A stretch of 64,000 bases of DNA, from contig NC_060028.1 of NCBI RefSeq assembly GCF_021134715.1, forward strand, positions 8,221,482-8,285,481. The letters are read 5' to 3'. Shown here in pieces: positions 37,277 to 50,000 of the stretch; position 1 is the stretch's first letter; the number at the start of each line of letters is the position of its first letter. Source of the stretch: Daphnia pulex (Eukaryota; Arthropoda; Branchiopoda; Diplostraca; Daphniidae). The translations under genes and the position numbers were made by a program. Under the pieces are notes generated by a model. That model did no database searches, was not told where the DNA came from, and worked only from the letters and a program-made list of their open reading frames with translations.

Positions 37277-38428
37277 CTATTCCATCTGGTTTCGGATCTT
37301 TCCTAATAGTTCAATTTCGCATTCCACGACGTCTCCTTCCTTTGAATTTTTTGTTGTCGAAAGAAAGTCTTAGGAATGTTTCTTAATGGGTAACAAAAAT
37401 ACGAAATGTACCTGTAAGAATTGAGGAGGTTTTGCAAATCCACCAGATCCTGGGGGTGTTCCAGTTAAAATTATATCACCAGGAAGCAGTGTGCAAAACC
37501 TGGTGGTTATTGTCAACGTATTAACATGAGATTGGTGACATCAAATTAATAATGTTACATACTTTGACAAAAAGGAAATGCAGTCAAAGACTCCGTGAAT
37601 GAGCTGATTGGTGTTGCTTGTTTGTTTGATTTTGCCATTCACGCTACATGAAATTTTCAAGTTGTGTGGGTCGGGAACTTTGTCAGATGTCAGGATGTTT
37701 GGCCCTATGGGACAGAAGCCGTCCATTGTTTTCCCGAGTAGCCACTGACCACCGTTTTTCTTGTGCCAGTCGAGTGCAGTCAAGTCGTTCGCAACTGTGT
37801 AGCCGAAAACGTAATCTTTTGCTTCGCTAGCTTCAATATTCTTTCCTTTTTTCCCCAAAACAACGGCCAGTTCGGCTTCCCAAAATACTTCCTGTCAGGA
37901 TAAACGAAACATTTAAATTATTAAAATTCTTGAAAGACTGAGTGCAGAGATGAAATTTGTGTACATTTTAACCTTTGAAATGTCAGGATTCTTTATTTTG
38001 TCAAAAGGTCCAGTAATTGAATTAGAAAACTTTGAGAAAACAAGAGGCTCATCTGGTGGTGCAAATCCCAGTTCTTTACAAGTGTCTCTGTAGTTTAATC
38101 CAATACAAAAAATTTTGTCTGGGGATGTTATGGGAGCTAGTAGTTGAACTTTGCTGCAACTTGTTTCTTTATTTGCCAAACTGTAAATTAATTTTCAAGA
38201 TCTTGTTAACTCTTTGATTGGGATAAATTAATTATTCAGATGAAAAACATACTTCATTTGAGCTATTTTAATAAGACCATTTCCTCCTAGTTTCCCCAGG
38301 GCTTCAACTATTGAGTGACAATTCGGTAACACATCACTGAGGTCAACAATACCTCCACTCTTTTTTTGAAGTCCAATTCGTGTGGCTTTGATCGTGTCCT
38401 TGAGTAATCTGAACTGAACAAAACGCAT
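37277..38428 (-). CDS. FAHD2-like protein, copy A, catalytic residues altered
   Basis: Member of the fumarylacetoacetate hydrolase-domain family, FAHD2 type (predicted metal-dependent hydrolase or decarboxylase, probably mitochondrial or cytosolic). Exons: 38253-38428, 37973-38180, 37563-37891, 37412-37499, 37277-37339. Sum 864 nt, 287 residues (human FAHD2A 314, which has an N-terminal extension). The fold motifs are kept: [45 protein letters not shown] and [12 protein letters not shown]. Two normally conserved positions differ from copies B, C and human: NYRDHC reads NYRDTC (His to Thr), and AHDVTARDW reads ANDLTALDW (His to Asn and Arg to Leu). No frame break is seen, so it is a real expressed-looking gene but may be catalytically changed. 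It is the most diverged of the three tandem copies and the furthest downstream. Confidence 0.92.
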
Positions 38429-38812
38429 TTTTACAAACCTTCAACGATTTTTCTTAATCGAATCTTTGAATGTTTGTTTTTACTGAGTCCTAGTTTAAAC
38501 TGGGATCGTCTTTTTAAATTGCGAAAACTGAGGACAAACTACTTCTTCATACGTTGTGGTGGAAGTGGAGTAGTGACTATTTTGGCTGCAGACGACTCGT
38601 TTGTTTTTCTTTGTTTTTGAATTAGCGAGCAATAGATGGCGTTTATTTTGCGTAAATTTCAAAATGACAATTTTCTATTTCGCTCGATTTCATCTACAGC
38701 AAGTTTCTGTTTTAAGCTTTGTTGATTGTTGTCTAAATTTCGTAGCAATGCTTGGTAATTTATAGAAACTGAAACTACGAAATTTTTATTTAACATAGCG
38801 GATCTAAAGGCA

Positions 38813-38818
38813 TTTATT
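38813..38818 (-). terminator. Polyadenylation signal of FAHD2 copy B
   Basis: AATAAA on the minus strand 33 bp after the copy B stop codon. Confidence 0.45.
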
Positions 38819-38851
38819 TCATTTTTCGACTTCTTCACACTTGAATAGAAA

Positions 38852-39996
38852 TCACATGATTTGGTTACGAATGATTCCGATTTTTTCCACTTCGCATTCC
38901 ACGACGTCACCTTTCTGGAAAAAATATGGAAAATTTCGATTGACAAGCTGAATTTTTTTATTTTTGATGGATAGTAAGACCTTGAGAAACAGGGGAGGCT
39001 TGGCAAAAGCTCCAACTCCAGGAGGGGTCCCAGTAAGAATAATATCACCGGGCAGCAATGTGCAAAACCTTAGAAAAGATTTGAAATTGTCTAATAAAAT
39101 ATTCTTTTAAAAATAATTTTTGTGATGGATGTGAGAATACTTTGATAGCCAAGCAACGCAATCGTAAACTCCGTGAACAAGTTGAGATGTTGAGCTGTTC
39201 TGTTTGAGCTCTCCATTGACACGACATGAAATGGCGAGTTTGTGAGGATCCGGGATCTCGTCAGCTGTTACAATGCAAGGCCCCAAAGGACAGAAACCGT
39301 CCATGGCTTTTCCAAGAAGCCACTGCCCTCCATTTTTGTTGAACTGCCAATCTCGAGCTGTCACGTCGTGAGCCACTGTGAACCCAAATATGTGGGCCTT
39401 TGCCTCAGTTGGATCAATGTTTTTACCTTGCTTTCCAATGATGACAGCCAACTCAGCTTCCCAGTCCAATTCCTTTTTTTACCATGCCAAGTTCACAAAT
39501 TTGAATGATGGATAACTGACTGACTGATGAAAAAAGAGTTTACCTTGGTCACTTCTGGGTAAGGGATGCCATCAAAAGGGCCCACAATACAGCTGGGGAA
39601 TTTGCTGAAGAAAATGGGTTCTGCTGGTACAGGCTTCCCTGTTTCTTCGCAGTGATCTCTGTAATTCAATCCAACACAAGCCACTTTGCTGGGTGATGTG
39701 ATGGGAGCCATTATCTCACATTGGTCGTAGTCTCTTTCATCACCATTCAAACTTGGAAGGCAAACTTTTGTTATTCTCTAAAACTGGCTGTTGTAAATTT
39801 CATTTTGAATAATTCATTACTTTTGTGTAGCTCTGTCCACCAAGCCCTTGGATCCCAATTTGGTCAAGGCATCGATCAGAGAGCGACTACTGGGCAAGGC
39901 TTTGCTAAGGTCCACTATTTTACCGTTCGTTTTTTGCAGTCCAACTCGGGTGACCTTTGTCAAATCGTTCAACAGTCTGAACTGTATGAACCGCAT
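38852..39996 (-). CDS. FAHD2-like protein, copy B
   Basis: Second of three tandem FAHD2-type genes. Exons: 39821-39996, 39544-39751, 39141-39472, 38981-39068, 38852-38914. Sum 867 nt, 288 residues. Intron positions and phases match copies A and C exactly, showing descent by duplication. Conserved catalytic-site motifs are intact: [10 protein letters not shown], the metal-site Glu pair in [45 protein letters not shown] and [20 protein letters not shown]. The acceptor of exon 3 (GGTAAAAAAAG) lacks a pyrimidine tract, which is odd, but the frame supports it. Exon 3 shares a nearly identical block with copy C (see findings). Confidence 0.92.
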
Positions 39997-40330
39997 TCTG
40001 TTTTTCTTGGAAGGTGAAACTAAGAAAAGAAACTTTTTTGGCAGAGATTGTACTACTTTTTCTCTGCTGTAAATGAGAGAGGTTGTCGCAGCAGACGACG
40101 AATGGAAACGAATGTTTTGATTGTAGCTTTGGTTTGAACCCAGGAGATGGAAGCACTGCTCTTTTGATTATTACTGGCGATTTTTCTTGTTTGTTTTTAT
40201 ATGTTCGCGGAAAGTGTGTCTGGATCGTTCGACAGCCATCAATCGACAGCCGAGAATCGTTAACACTTATTTATTTGATTTCCGTCCTTAATGAAAAACC
40301 GAAATGCGTTTGCAGTAGTAAACAAGTTTC

Positions 40331-40336
40331 TTTATT
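40331..40336 (-). terminator. Polyadenylation signal of FAHD2 copy C
   Basis: AATAAA on the minus strand about 40 bp after the copy C stop codon. Confidence 0.45.
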
Positions 40337-40376
40337 ACTCTTTATATCTATCAAGAATGTTGCGCACGTTCTCTCT

Positions 40377-41624
40377 TCATATCACTGCGTTTCGGATGAT
40401 TCCAATGCTCTCCACTTCGCACTCGACCACGTCGCCTTTCTATAATAAAAGAGTAAAGTTTTATGACGACGGATTTATTGGCAAATAAATAAAAGAAACG
40501 GACGAAATATGTGCATACTTTTAAGAATTGAGGGCTTGGCTTGGCAAACACTCCGACTCCGGGAGGTGTTCCAGTTAGAATAATATCACCGGGCAGTAAC
40601 GTGCAAAACCTTTTAGGAGAGAACAAAAGATTTGCATCAAATTGTCTCGTTTCCGCGATCGAGAGAGGCTGAGAATTTTACTTTGAAAGCCAAGCGACGC
40701 AATCGTAAACTCCGTGAACAAGTTGAGATGTTGAGCTGTTTTGTTTGAGCTCTCCATTGACACGACATGAAATGGCGAGTTTGTGTGGATCGCGGATTTC
40801 GTCAGCTGTTACAATGCAAGGTCCGATCGGACAGAAGCCATCCATGGCTTTTCCCAGGAGCCACTGGCCTCCGTTTTTCTTGAGTTGCCAATCTCTCGCC
40901 GTCACGTCGTGGGCCACTGTGAATCCGAAAATATAGTCCTTGGCCATGGAGGCTTGAATGTTTTTCCCCTTTTTGCCTATGACGACAGCCAGTTCTGCTT
41001 CCCAATCCAGCTCCTATTTGAACGTAATAACAGTAAATATGTCGTCAGCACTCTCGGCTGGATATCGATCTTGGCATCTTCACACATAGTATAATAGATA
41101 TACCGTAGACATGTCGGTTGGGTAGGGAATGTCGTCAAAAGGGCCGATAATGCAGCTGGGGAATTTGCAGAAAACGAGTGGCTCCAGAGGAATGGGCGCT
41201 CCTTGTTCCTCGCAGTGATCCTTGTAATTCATTCCAATACAGGCGACCTTATCTGGAGACGTGATGGGAGCCATAAGTTGATATTTCGACTGCTCCAACT
41301 CCAGCACTTTTCGATTTTCCAAACTGGGCAATGGCATTCGTTATTTGTGTTTTTATTATGATGATTATTGTTGTCGAAATGATTATTTCAAAAGGGAGTA
41401 GAGAGAAACTTTTTGTCTGAGAAATGTTGATGATACCTGGCTGCTGCTGTGGCTGCTGCATCAATGACACCCTGACTGCCCAATTTGGCCAGAGCATTCG
41501 CCAAGTTGATGGGTTGGTCCAATGCCTCGGTCAGGTCCAGCACGGTGCCATTGTCGACATTCTGAATGCCAACTCGAATTGTTTCTTGTGAGTCATCCAA
41601 CGAACGAAATTGAACGAACCGCAT
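40377..41624 (-). CDS. FAHD2-like protein, copy C
   Basis: First (most upstream) of the three tandem FAHD2-type genes. Exons: 41437-41624, 41104-41323, 40682-41013, 40519-40609, 40377-40439. Sum 894 nt, 297 residues. Exons 1 and 2 are each 12 bp longer than in A and B, exon 4 is 3 bp longer, and all keep frame. Active-site motifs are intact: [58 protein letters not shown] and [18 protein letters not shown]. With the canonical residues and the closest likeness to human FAHD2A (GMNYVDHCKEQ, VAHDVSARDW), this copy probably keeps the ancestral function, which is itself not well defined in animals. Confidence 0.93.
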
Positions 41625-42464
41625 TCTTTCTTTCTTCTTTTCGAGCTGCTAGTCAAATCACTCGTCAAACGATGATGATGATGATGATGGCCAGTTGCGA
41701 AGGGGAAAAAGTGTCTCGAGAGACGAAAGGAAGAAGCACCTCACTGACTGTGCAAATGTACTGATGACTTTCAACTCGATTTAGGTCACACTGGATACTC
41801 TTTCGTGTCTAATGGTAATATCCAGAACACAACCAAAATACTTTTTCGGTTGTGTGTTGTTGTTGACTGCTAGAGTCAAAGTTTGTTACGTGACGTGAAT
41901 GGTAGGCTTGTTTATTTATCCCGATTCGTTTTCATCGCCGTCGACTAGATGGCACTTTGAATTGAATTTTGGACTGATGGGCTTTTTTTTTTTCACGACC
42001 GAGCAGGGCAAAACTGTTTGTACTTTTTGAGAGATCGAATGAATAGCTTTTTGCTACGCTGTACCGATCACACAAGTCGAAAAACAGTTTTCGACCGGTC
42101 ATTGAAGTCAAAGTTATGAGCTGCTGGGCTCATCCAACGCGCGGTAGCTGTTGATGGTTGGTTCCGTTTAACTGCCCCTTGCACGCTCAGCATTTGTAAA
42201 CGACAAGTTTGACTCATCCAGTTCAGTCTAGTCGTTTGCATTCACCGTTAGACAGTTAACAGCCAACTCTTGTATCTTTCCACCTTTTTATTTTATTTAT
42301 TTTATTTCCCCTTTTTACAGAAATAGCTTAGACATCGCCCATGTCGTAACTGTAAGGATACAGACCCAGCTCTTTTTTCTTTTTTTTGTGTGCATACAGA
42401 TTATGTATAAATAGGAGGAGGGATCAACAGCAGGACAAATTAACGATAATTACTGCAGTGGTCG
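41625..42464. other. Upstream region of FAHD2 copy C
   Basis: No gene is supported. Both neighbours are on the minus strand, so this holds the copy C promoter and the 3' untranslated region of the two-exon membrane protein gene. Confidence 0.5.
41671..41689. repeat. (GAT)n microsatellite
   Basis: Six GAT units about 50 bp upstream of the FAHD2 copy C start codon. Confidence 0.85.
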
Positions 42465-44271
42465 TCATTTTGCGGACTTGTAGTAGTACTTTTTCTTCCT
42501 CTTTTTCCGATTGGAATGGTTGGTGCCATTATTCCTCCTGTTACTGGCGACCATGTCTGACATGTCGCGAAGGCGCCGTCGCCACGGCCACCAGAGCAGC
42601 TTCTTGGCCAGCGAGTCACGTATGTCGCGCCAGGCTCTGCGCAACATGAGATTTCCGTCGACGTAGCCCATTTCACTGTAAAGGCTCTGCTGGTCTTGCT
42701 GGACTTTGTCAATTAAACGCTCCAGTGGACCGTTGGTTTTTGAATAGGATTTGCCCTGGCCAAAGCCGGTTTTGCCCACCGTCAACGGGATCAGGAAGAT
42801 AAAGGCCAGGTAAATGGTTCCGCCCGGCGTCAACGGGTTGAATGTGCTCAATCCTCGTCCGACTGAACCCTGGCGATGTTGGTGGCGGCGGCTCTGCTTC
42901 TCCGACTGCGATCTCCCGATCAATTCGTTGCTCTCGTCGTCATCGTCGTCATCAATCCTGGAGATGATTGGTTTTTATGATTAGACACTCAGACAGCACG
43001 CAAATCGTATTAGGACGAGTACAAAAAACTCCCGCCAACAACGGTCTGAAACATTTGATTGAACGCCGACGTCCAAGTGGACCGTTAAATGAAGATGGAG
43101 CAGACAAGGAAGTGTCACAAGTGTGTAGGGTCGTTAACATTGGTATGCTATAGTGGTCGTAGGGAGCAGACGAATATACTAGGAAAAAGAAGTGTTGCTG
43201 CATGCATATACATCAGCGGATTCAATCAAACGACCCATCAGAGTGGAAACGGATTTTCGTAATGAATACGTCATACATTACAGAACAAGTGCTGTTGTAT
43301 ATGTAGTTGTTGTTCCGCTCGCATCCTAACTTTTCGTTCACGCTTCGACTCATCTACTTTACTTGAAATCTAAAGCCAATTGCACTAATTCCTTTGTACA
43401 ATTGATTTACGCACATTTGAAATTAGAACTCGCGTGTTCAAACTGGGAATGGAACTCGATTTCTTTGAATTTCTTGGAAATTGCAACATCCATCGACAGA
43501 CTGCATAGGCTGTCGCAATTAAGAACTGACTGGGTTTTTTTTTGTGTGTGTGATGGTGATTGGTGAGCCATCATCACGCGGCGAGGTTAATCCGAGTGTC
43601 AAATACCGCATCAGTGGGAGGATATCATTGGCGGCGCATAGCACTGGTATTAGGAGCTATTCTATAGCCAAACCGGAATGTCGGTCAAGGATGTTGTGGT
43701 TCTCTCTTTGATGGCGCGTGTTTGCATGCGGTTTTTTTATTCCGAGTAGCGAAAAAGACGGAAAGAAAAACCGATTCGTCATATTCGCGCTTCTTCTTTT
43801 TATTTTTTAATATTTTTCAAATGAATTGAACTACTGAACGGAATTTAATGGAAACCCCCAAATGGCGACATGAAACTGTTCTTTATTTACTTTTCTTTGG
43901 CGTGTTCGTATTCACCAACGAGAATGTTTTTATCATAACAAATTCTTTTGATATTAGACGACCCATGTAGACATTTTTCCCCCCTCTTGGTCACTAACTA
44001 CTTGATGGCGTTTTGATGTTTTGGCCAACTTAAAAAAAGGAACATTTCTGACTTACCCTCCACCGCTGTCGTCGTTCATGTTGTACGGACGAAATACTGG
44101 ATGTGTCTCTTTCACTTTATTCCGAGCGGAATGATCGGCAAACGTTTGATATTCTCCGATGTAAAACTCTGCCGTGACCCCTGGGAGGATGTAGGACTTT
44201 GAGACGATGAATGTCAAGAGCACAAAGGCCGTCACCATCACTGCTGGGTGGGAATATCGGATGGTCGTCAT
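42465..44271 (-). CDS. Unrecognised two-segment membrane protein
   Basis: I do not recognise this family. Two exons, 44057-44271 and 42465-42957, separated by a 1.1-kb intron with good GTAAGT donor and CTCCAG acceptor; they sum to 708 nt, 235 residues. Residues 10-30 form a first hydrophobic segment (HPAVMVTAFVLLTFIVSKSY), which could be a signal anchor. A linker follows with FYIGEYQTFADHSARN, then a run of six Asp with two Glu nearby (IDDDDDDESNE). A second hydrophobic segment lies near residues 115-132 (GGTIYLAFIFLIPLTVG). The C-terminal half is charged, with RAWRDIRDSLAKKLLWWPWR and a Lys/Asn-rich, low-complexity tail ending KKRKKKYYYKSAK. I chose the ATG at 44271; the frame stays open upstream to an ATG at 44415, but that part looks like a pyrimidine-rich leader. 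It could be specific to arthropods or crustaceans; no function is claimed. Confidence 0.65.
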
Positions 44272-47200
44272 GATGTTCCATCCATCAGGCCGAAGCTGTT
44301 GCAACTTGCTGCAGCGAATTTCAATGAGCGAAGACTGCACGATGAAATATGGAAAAAAAAAGGTCTCGACGATCCTTTGTCTGAACATGGACTGCAACTG
44401 GTTACACATTTCCATTGGGTTTCTATTGGATCATCCGAGCGATGAGTGCGGTGGGTGGTGGTGTAACTACTCCCCCACCTGCTCTTCTTCCGTCCTCTTG
44501 TTTCGTTCTTCCTCTTGTCTTTTTTCTTTGCTTTGGATCCAGCTTCGTTTCCATCCGATTGCCGTTGGGCCAACAGAATTTTGATCTCGTGAACTTTATT
44601 CGTCCCCGGAAATGTTCAGCGATTCGGGTTGCTGCTTATTGCTTTTACACGATTGAATTATGTAGATTTCTGCTTGTTGTTATCGATTTCTCTGTTCCTC
44701 CTCTTTCGTCTCGTCTTTGCTGCTTATGGCCGTTTCCAAGACGACAAGAAAAAGAATAAAAGAACCCACCCGTTCTTTACCCCCCGCTGATGCAGTGGTG
44801 GTGGTGGTTGGGTGGGTGGGTAGGAAGAAGGTTGAGCTCGAGTGATCAGCGCCAAGCCCATCGTCATGTCGTCTAGTGTTGTAGAATTATCCATGTCGGT
44901 TAAATCGGGCAAGAGATAGGGAACAGCAGAAGAAAGAAAAAGAAGGTTCGGTGTGGCTGACGTTCGTTCACGGCCACTGATCGGCCTAATAGTGAGTCAT
45001 ACACACACAGTGCGCGGTTAGACGAATCTAACGGGAAACTGTTCACGGGCAGAAGAGAACCAGGCAGCAGAATAAGTCACTAAATAATAACCGAAAAAGA
45101 AAAAGAGGAAAATAATAAAAGATGATGATGAGCCAGCTAGACATGACAGTCGAAGTCTGTAGCCAGTACTTATACAAAGAATAAGAGAGAGAGATGACGA
45201 CGAGTGAGATTGAGACGAGGTAAAAAAAGGAAATAATAATAATAACTGTGATAGTACACCGACTGACGCCATACTGTGAGATGCGACTATTGTTGCAGTG
45301 TGTTTGCTATCAGTCGCGCAACCGACGACACTGGGCACCACCATCTTTCCACTTGTTCGTTTCCCTTTTCTTCTTTTCAAGTTTTCCTCCAGCCCAATTG
45401 TTGCAACAAGAATTTCCGCTTCATCTTCTTGTTCTCTTGTCTTGGATGCTCGACCAATCACTTAGGATCGGCTAAATTTCATCGACGACAACGACCCTAT
45501 CTGTCCATGGGCGCGTACAGAAAGAAACCGAGAAAAACGGGGTAGAAATGCGCAGCGAGAGGGAGGCAACGGGACGTACAGTACAGCAGTACACAATGGT
45601 TTCATTATGCTAAAAGTAGCTATCCGTTTCCGGCCTTGGCCCTCCTCAAAACTTAAATTCTATGGACCAAACGATCTAGTGGCCGGGAATAAGAGACTTT
45701 TATTGTTATGATTATTATTATTCTCTATTATAGTATTATGTATTTCGTTCGCCGGAGATGGCCAATCTCCGTCGAACGTTATTGGAGGTTTTTCTCGTTG
45801 AATTGTTTAAACATTTTGAAACTTTTTTCGGAGAATAACAAATTGTCGTGGCCAGTAGATTTCAATTGGATTTTGTTTCCATTCAAAGCGCCCCGTGATG
45901 AAAAATTCAATGAAAATCGACTCGATGGTTCATTGGGTTTGAGCCATTTGTTTCAGTTGACGGTGCCAAGTGTGTTTGCGTTATTATTTTTCGACGTCTA
46001 AATAAATATATGGAAGTGGAGGGGTGGGTGGCGTCATTCCCTCCATTTGCCAGCGGGCAAACGGCTGCTGCCGGATGATAAGCTTCTTTTTTGTTGTTAT
46101 TTTGGAGGGGGGAATTTTTCTTTTTGTCTTTGATGGTTGATGAAATGTAACCAATAACTCGGGCGGCTATCGTCGCCGAGGCGTTGCTCTTTTGTTTCTG
46201 CTTGTTGGCTGGCAAAGAGGCTCAGCCCATCGGAAGGATCGAATGACACGGCAATTCATCAATTGCAATCCAACAGCGAATCCTCTTCCAAGAGAGTGTT
46301 GCTGCCGTCTTCCTTTTCTCTGCCGGCTGATAATGGCGAATTGTGCCATTTCCGAATCGATTTCAATGGAAACTACCCAGCACAGTTTTATTATCCTTCG
46401 AGCGATGATTGTTTTTTCCCCTTTTTCGCCAGTCGAAAACACAAAAGAGAGCTCCTTCTTCTATTCGTGCCACCCAATGCGTCTCTCATATAGCCACTGT
46501 CATCCATCACGCTGGCCCGTTCGCCAAAAGCTTTGAGCTCCCACCAAGTTGGGAGATAACGGCGCGTGCGGGAGAAGGGGCAGGGTGCTCTGCGCTTTGC
46601 TTTTGGCACACACAAGTTTTCTGTTTTTTTTATGATTTGCTTCATATCATTGAGGGTCGATCCGATTATGTGGTGTCGGCCAGACTCTCCCCTCGCCGAT
46701 ATCAACCCAAAAAGCGCCACACACATTTTGTGCAAACGTTAATGGAAGACAAACAATTGACGTAATAGACAGAGAGAGGAGAGAGAGACCAATTATCTGG
46801 CCGTTTTATCCTTTTGTGTGTCTGTGTATTTGTGTCTATTACACAACGCCAGATGGAGCTGTTCCTTTTTTGTTGTCTTTTCTCTGAGCCAGAGAAGTAA
46901 AAGAGACGACAAGTGCAATCGATGGCATGTGAAGAGAGCTGCATGGGAAAATCCGATTCTATAAATACCTCGGCCTATCACCGTAATAATGGTTGGTACA
47001 AAGTGAGTGTCTTGCTGGATGTTTAGGCAATAGACGACAGGAGTAGGGAAGCCCCAGCTTTTATTTTTATTTTTCTTCTTCTTTTAAAGAAAAACGAACT
47101 GCACTTTGTGAACAAGAAAATCTGTTGAAGGCGCCATCTTTCCAACCGTGGTGGCAGTGGCGTAGATTTGTGTTTGTTTTGACAGGTGCCGTCGTTTCTT

Positions 47201-50000
47201 TTTCCCCCTTTTTTTATGTGTTAACACATTGCTGCCCCGCTGGTGAAAGACTTGGGCCGGCCGATTGTTGTAGCTCGGCGTGTGGACTAAAAGGAAGGAA
47301 GGAAGTCTCCACATTGTTGATTCAGTTGCCGCCAGTTCTCTTCTTCTTTCCAACTTACTTATTCAATTTGTGTTTGTCTTGAAATTCTCATTCTTCTCCT
47401 ATCCTTTTTGTTCTGAAATGATCCCCTCCCATCGACAAGCCCAACATGAAAGAAAAAGTAAAGACGTTTTTCCTCTTCGGCTGGGTTCTTTTTTGTGTCG
47501 CGCCCTTACTGCCAATCGATCACATGGCGCAATGGAGATGATGACGACGACGTGACAAATGGATTTCTATTTGCTTTCTCTCTCTCTCTAAATTCCTTCC
47601 TTCCTTACTCCCTTCTTCTTCTTTCTTATTTCTTTTGTATTTCTTTACCCCGTTGGTTCATCCATCAAAATAGAATAGGGGCAAGTCGTCGTCTTAATAA
47701 AGAGAGGCCTATGCAACACAGCAGTCTCAGGATGGCGTATATGTAATGGGCTGTATACTAGACACGCATAGGGGTGGTTTGTTTCTCGTCGGACCATCAG
47801 CCTCCGCTCAACGGCACACCGGATGTGCTCCGCTATTTGTTAGCCCACGCCCTTCTAACATCTCAGCCCAGCCGAGGCGGACAAGGGAGATGGGACTGAA
47901 CTTTATGTGAAATACTACCAGCGCTGCTGCTGCTGCTGCTGCTGCTGCTGGGGGTGGATAGATAGTAGTAGCAAGGAAAGAGTCTTAAGATTGATATTCA
48001 TAAGAAGAAGAAGCAAGGGAAAGTTGTGGTGGTGGTGGTTGTCTAAGCGCTATATTTATATATTAGATATGAACTTTAATAACTGGCTGCATGCTGGGCT
48101 GCGGGTGGGACGTGTATAAAAGGGCGATGAATCACGGGGCGGGAAATTTGAATCCGCTGAGCTTATTTGATGTATGCAAACACACGCAGAGTTAAGTGGC
48201 GCTCGTCGGATGGGAGACGAAGGAGCCAGCCGCCAGCGGCGAGGCTATTACACTCGCCAAAGTGCCTCACTCTGCTGTCCTATATTGTAGCACGTCAAGA
48301 TTTGCCTGGCCTTTTTGTCGCATCACACGCCAGACATGAAAGAGTTGCCCTGGAGTTGCCGGGAGTTGTTGCGGCGGCGGCAGCAGGGCTCCCTCGGTGG
48401 CCGTTGCCTCCCGCCGACAATCAAACACGAGAAGAGATAGAGAAAAAGAAAAGACGGGACTTGTGTGGCAGCTGGGTCAACAATTGCCAACTCTTTTCAA
48501 CCCTCCACACACGGACACTCGGACACTGTAGTGTGTGTGTGCGTATCTCATATTTCTGCTGAATGCATTTCATCTCCTCCCTTTTCCGTGATGTGACCCA
48601 TATTTGATAATAGAGGCAGACCAACCTCACGGAAGCCGGAGCAGATGCCACGATTGCCACGGCGTAAATGTACACACGCCGTGGCAATTGTCGGACTGCT
48701 CTCGTTTTGTTATGCAGTTATCGTTTTATTTGACCGTGGTGGGGTGGACACTTTGATTAAGAAAAGATTTCAGTTTTTGAGTTTTTTTAATTTGGAAAAA
48801 TTGCGCAGTAAAGAAGAAGAATGCGCCGGATCGAAGTGAGTTGGGCATATTGGGAAATGAGTCAAATACGCAACGAGACAAGAGTCCAAAAGTCCGACGA
48901 CGACGACGTCGACTGGCGCCTCTTTTTATTCTTTCTTGAAATGAGAAATGGCCTTTTGCTGGAACATGAACTTGGTGGTTTCGACAATGGCTCTCGCTCG
49001 GTCGCCACCAGATAAGCAACAATGCACAGAAATCTGTTTCTTCTTCTTCTTTTTATTTTCCTATACAACCCGACGCCAAAATAGTGGCGAGTCTTTTAGG
49101 AATAGCCGAATTGGAGAAGTCCCGAAAAAAGCCCAGGGAAAAAGCAAAACAAGTGGAGCGGATTTCTATTTTTTTTGGCGGGGGGGCTACTACTACTATC
49201 TCAGTGGCGGAAAAAAAGGATCGATTGCACAATGCGATTCACTTTAATGGGTTTGAGAGGATCTCAGCTACTTAGCGATTCGCTCACGCTACTCTCGGTT
49301 TTCCAAAGTACCTCTTCTCACTAGAACATCCGTTTCGGGGATGAATAATAATAACTCTCTCTTTTTCTCCTTTTCACTAGATGCTTTAGGTTGCGTCATT
49401 TCATCCAATATCGCATTGGCAGTTTGCACTACTGCGTCGCTTCTCTCAGCTCTGCTGATGGCTGCCATTATCAGACACACATCCGCTCCAAATCTCGGAG
49501 CCCCTTCGCCATTGGCCCCACCACGTCGCAACAAGCAGCAGCAGCACCGAAACAGCGCACAGGTAATTCACAACTCTTTTCGACGCTGCAATATCCGATT
49601 GCCCAACCGAGAAAGAAAAAAAGGGGAAGACGCTCTTGTTGCCCCCCTTTTGCCCAGGCTCCCACCCAAAAAGTATTTTTATCAATTTCCGAGGCAACCA
49701 AAATGAGAAGGGCGACTGATAATCGGAACCCCCAAGGATAGAAACGGATATCGAATATCACAAAAAGGTGTCCAGTGTGGAACACCGAAAACAGTTTAGT
49801 GGCGACTTTTGGAAAAAAGATTCCCAATTTGTTTTGGCGTGTGACCTTTTTTTCTTTTCTTTTTTCACGGGTATGTGTATTTTGGTTTGGCTGATGCACA
49901 CAGCACAGCCAAAATGAAAAGAAAAGACTTTCTCTTGGGCATTGGTGCTGCTCATTTGTTATTTGGTTTGGTTTGGCTTAGACTTTTGTGATTCTTTGGG
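44272..50000. other. Gene-free region, part 1
   Basis: Upstream of the membrane protein gene. Open frames are many but short, of low-complexity composition (poly-Ser, poly-Phe, poly-Arg) and lack linked splice sites or family motifs on either strand. Pyrimidine tracts are frequent on the + strand. I see no RNA gene. Confidence 0.4.
47923..47950. repeat. (CTG)n microsatellite
   Basis: Nine consecutive CTG/GCT units. Confidence 0.9.
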
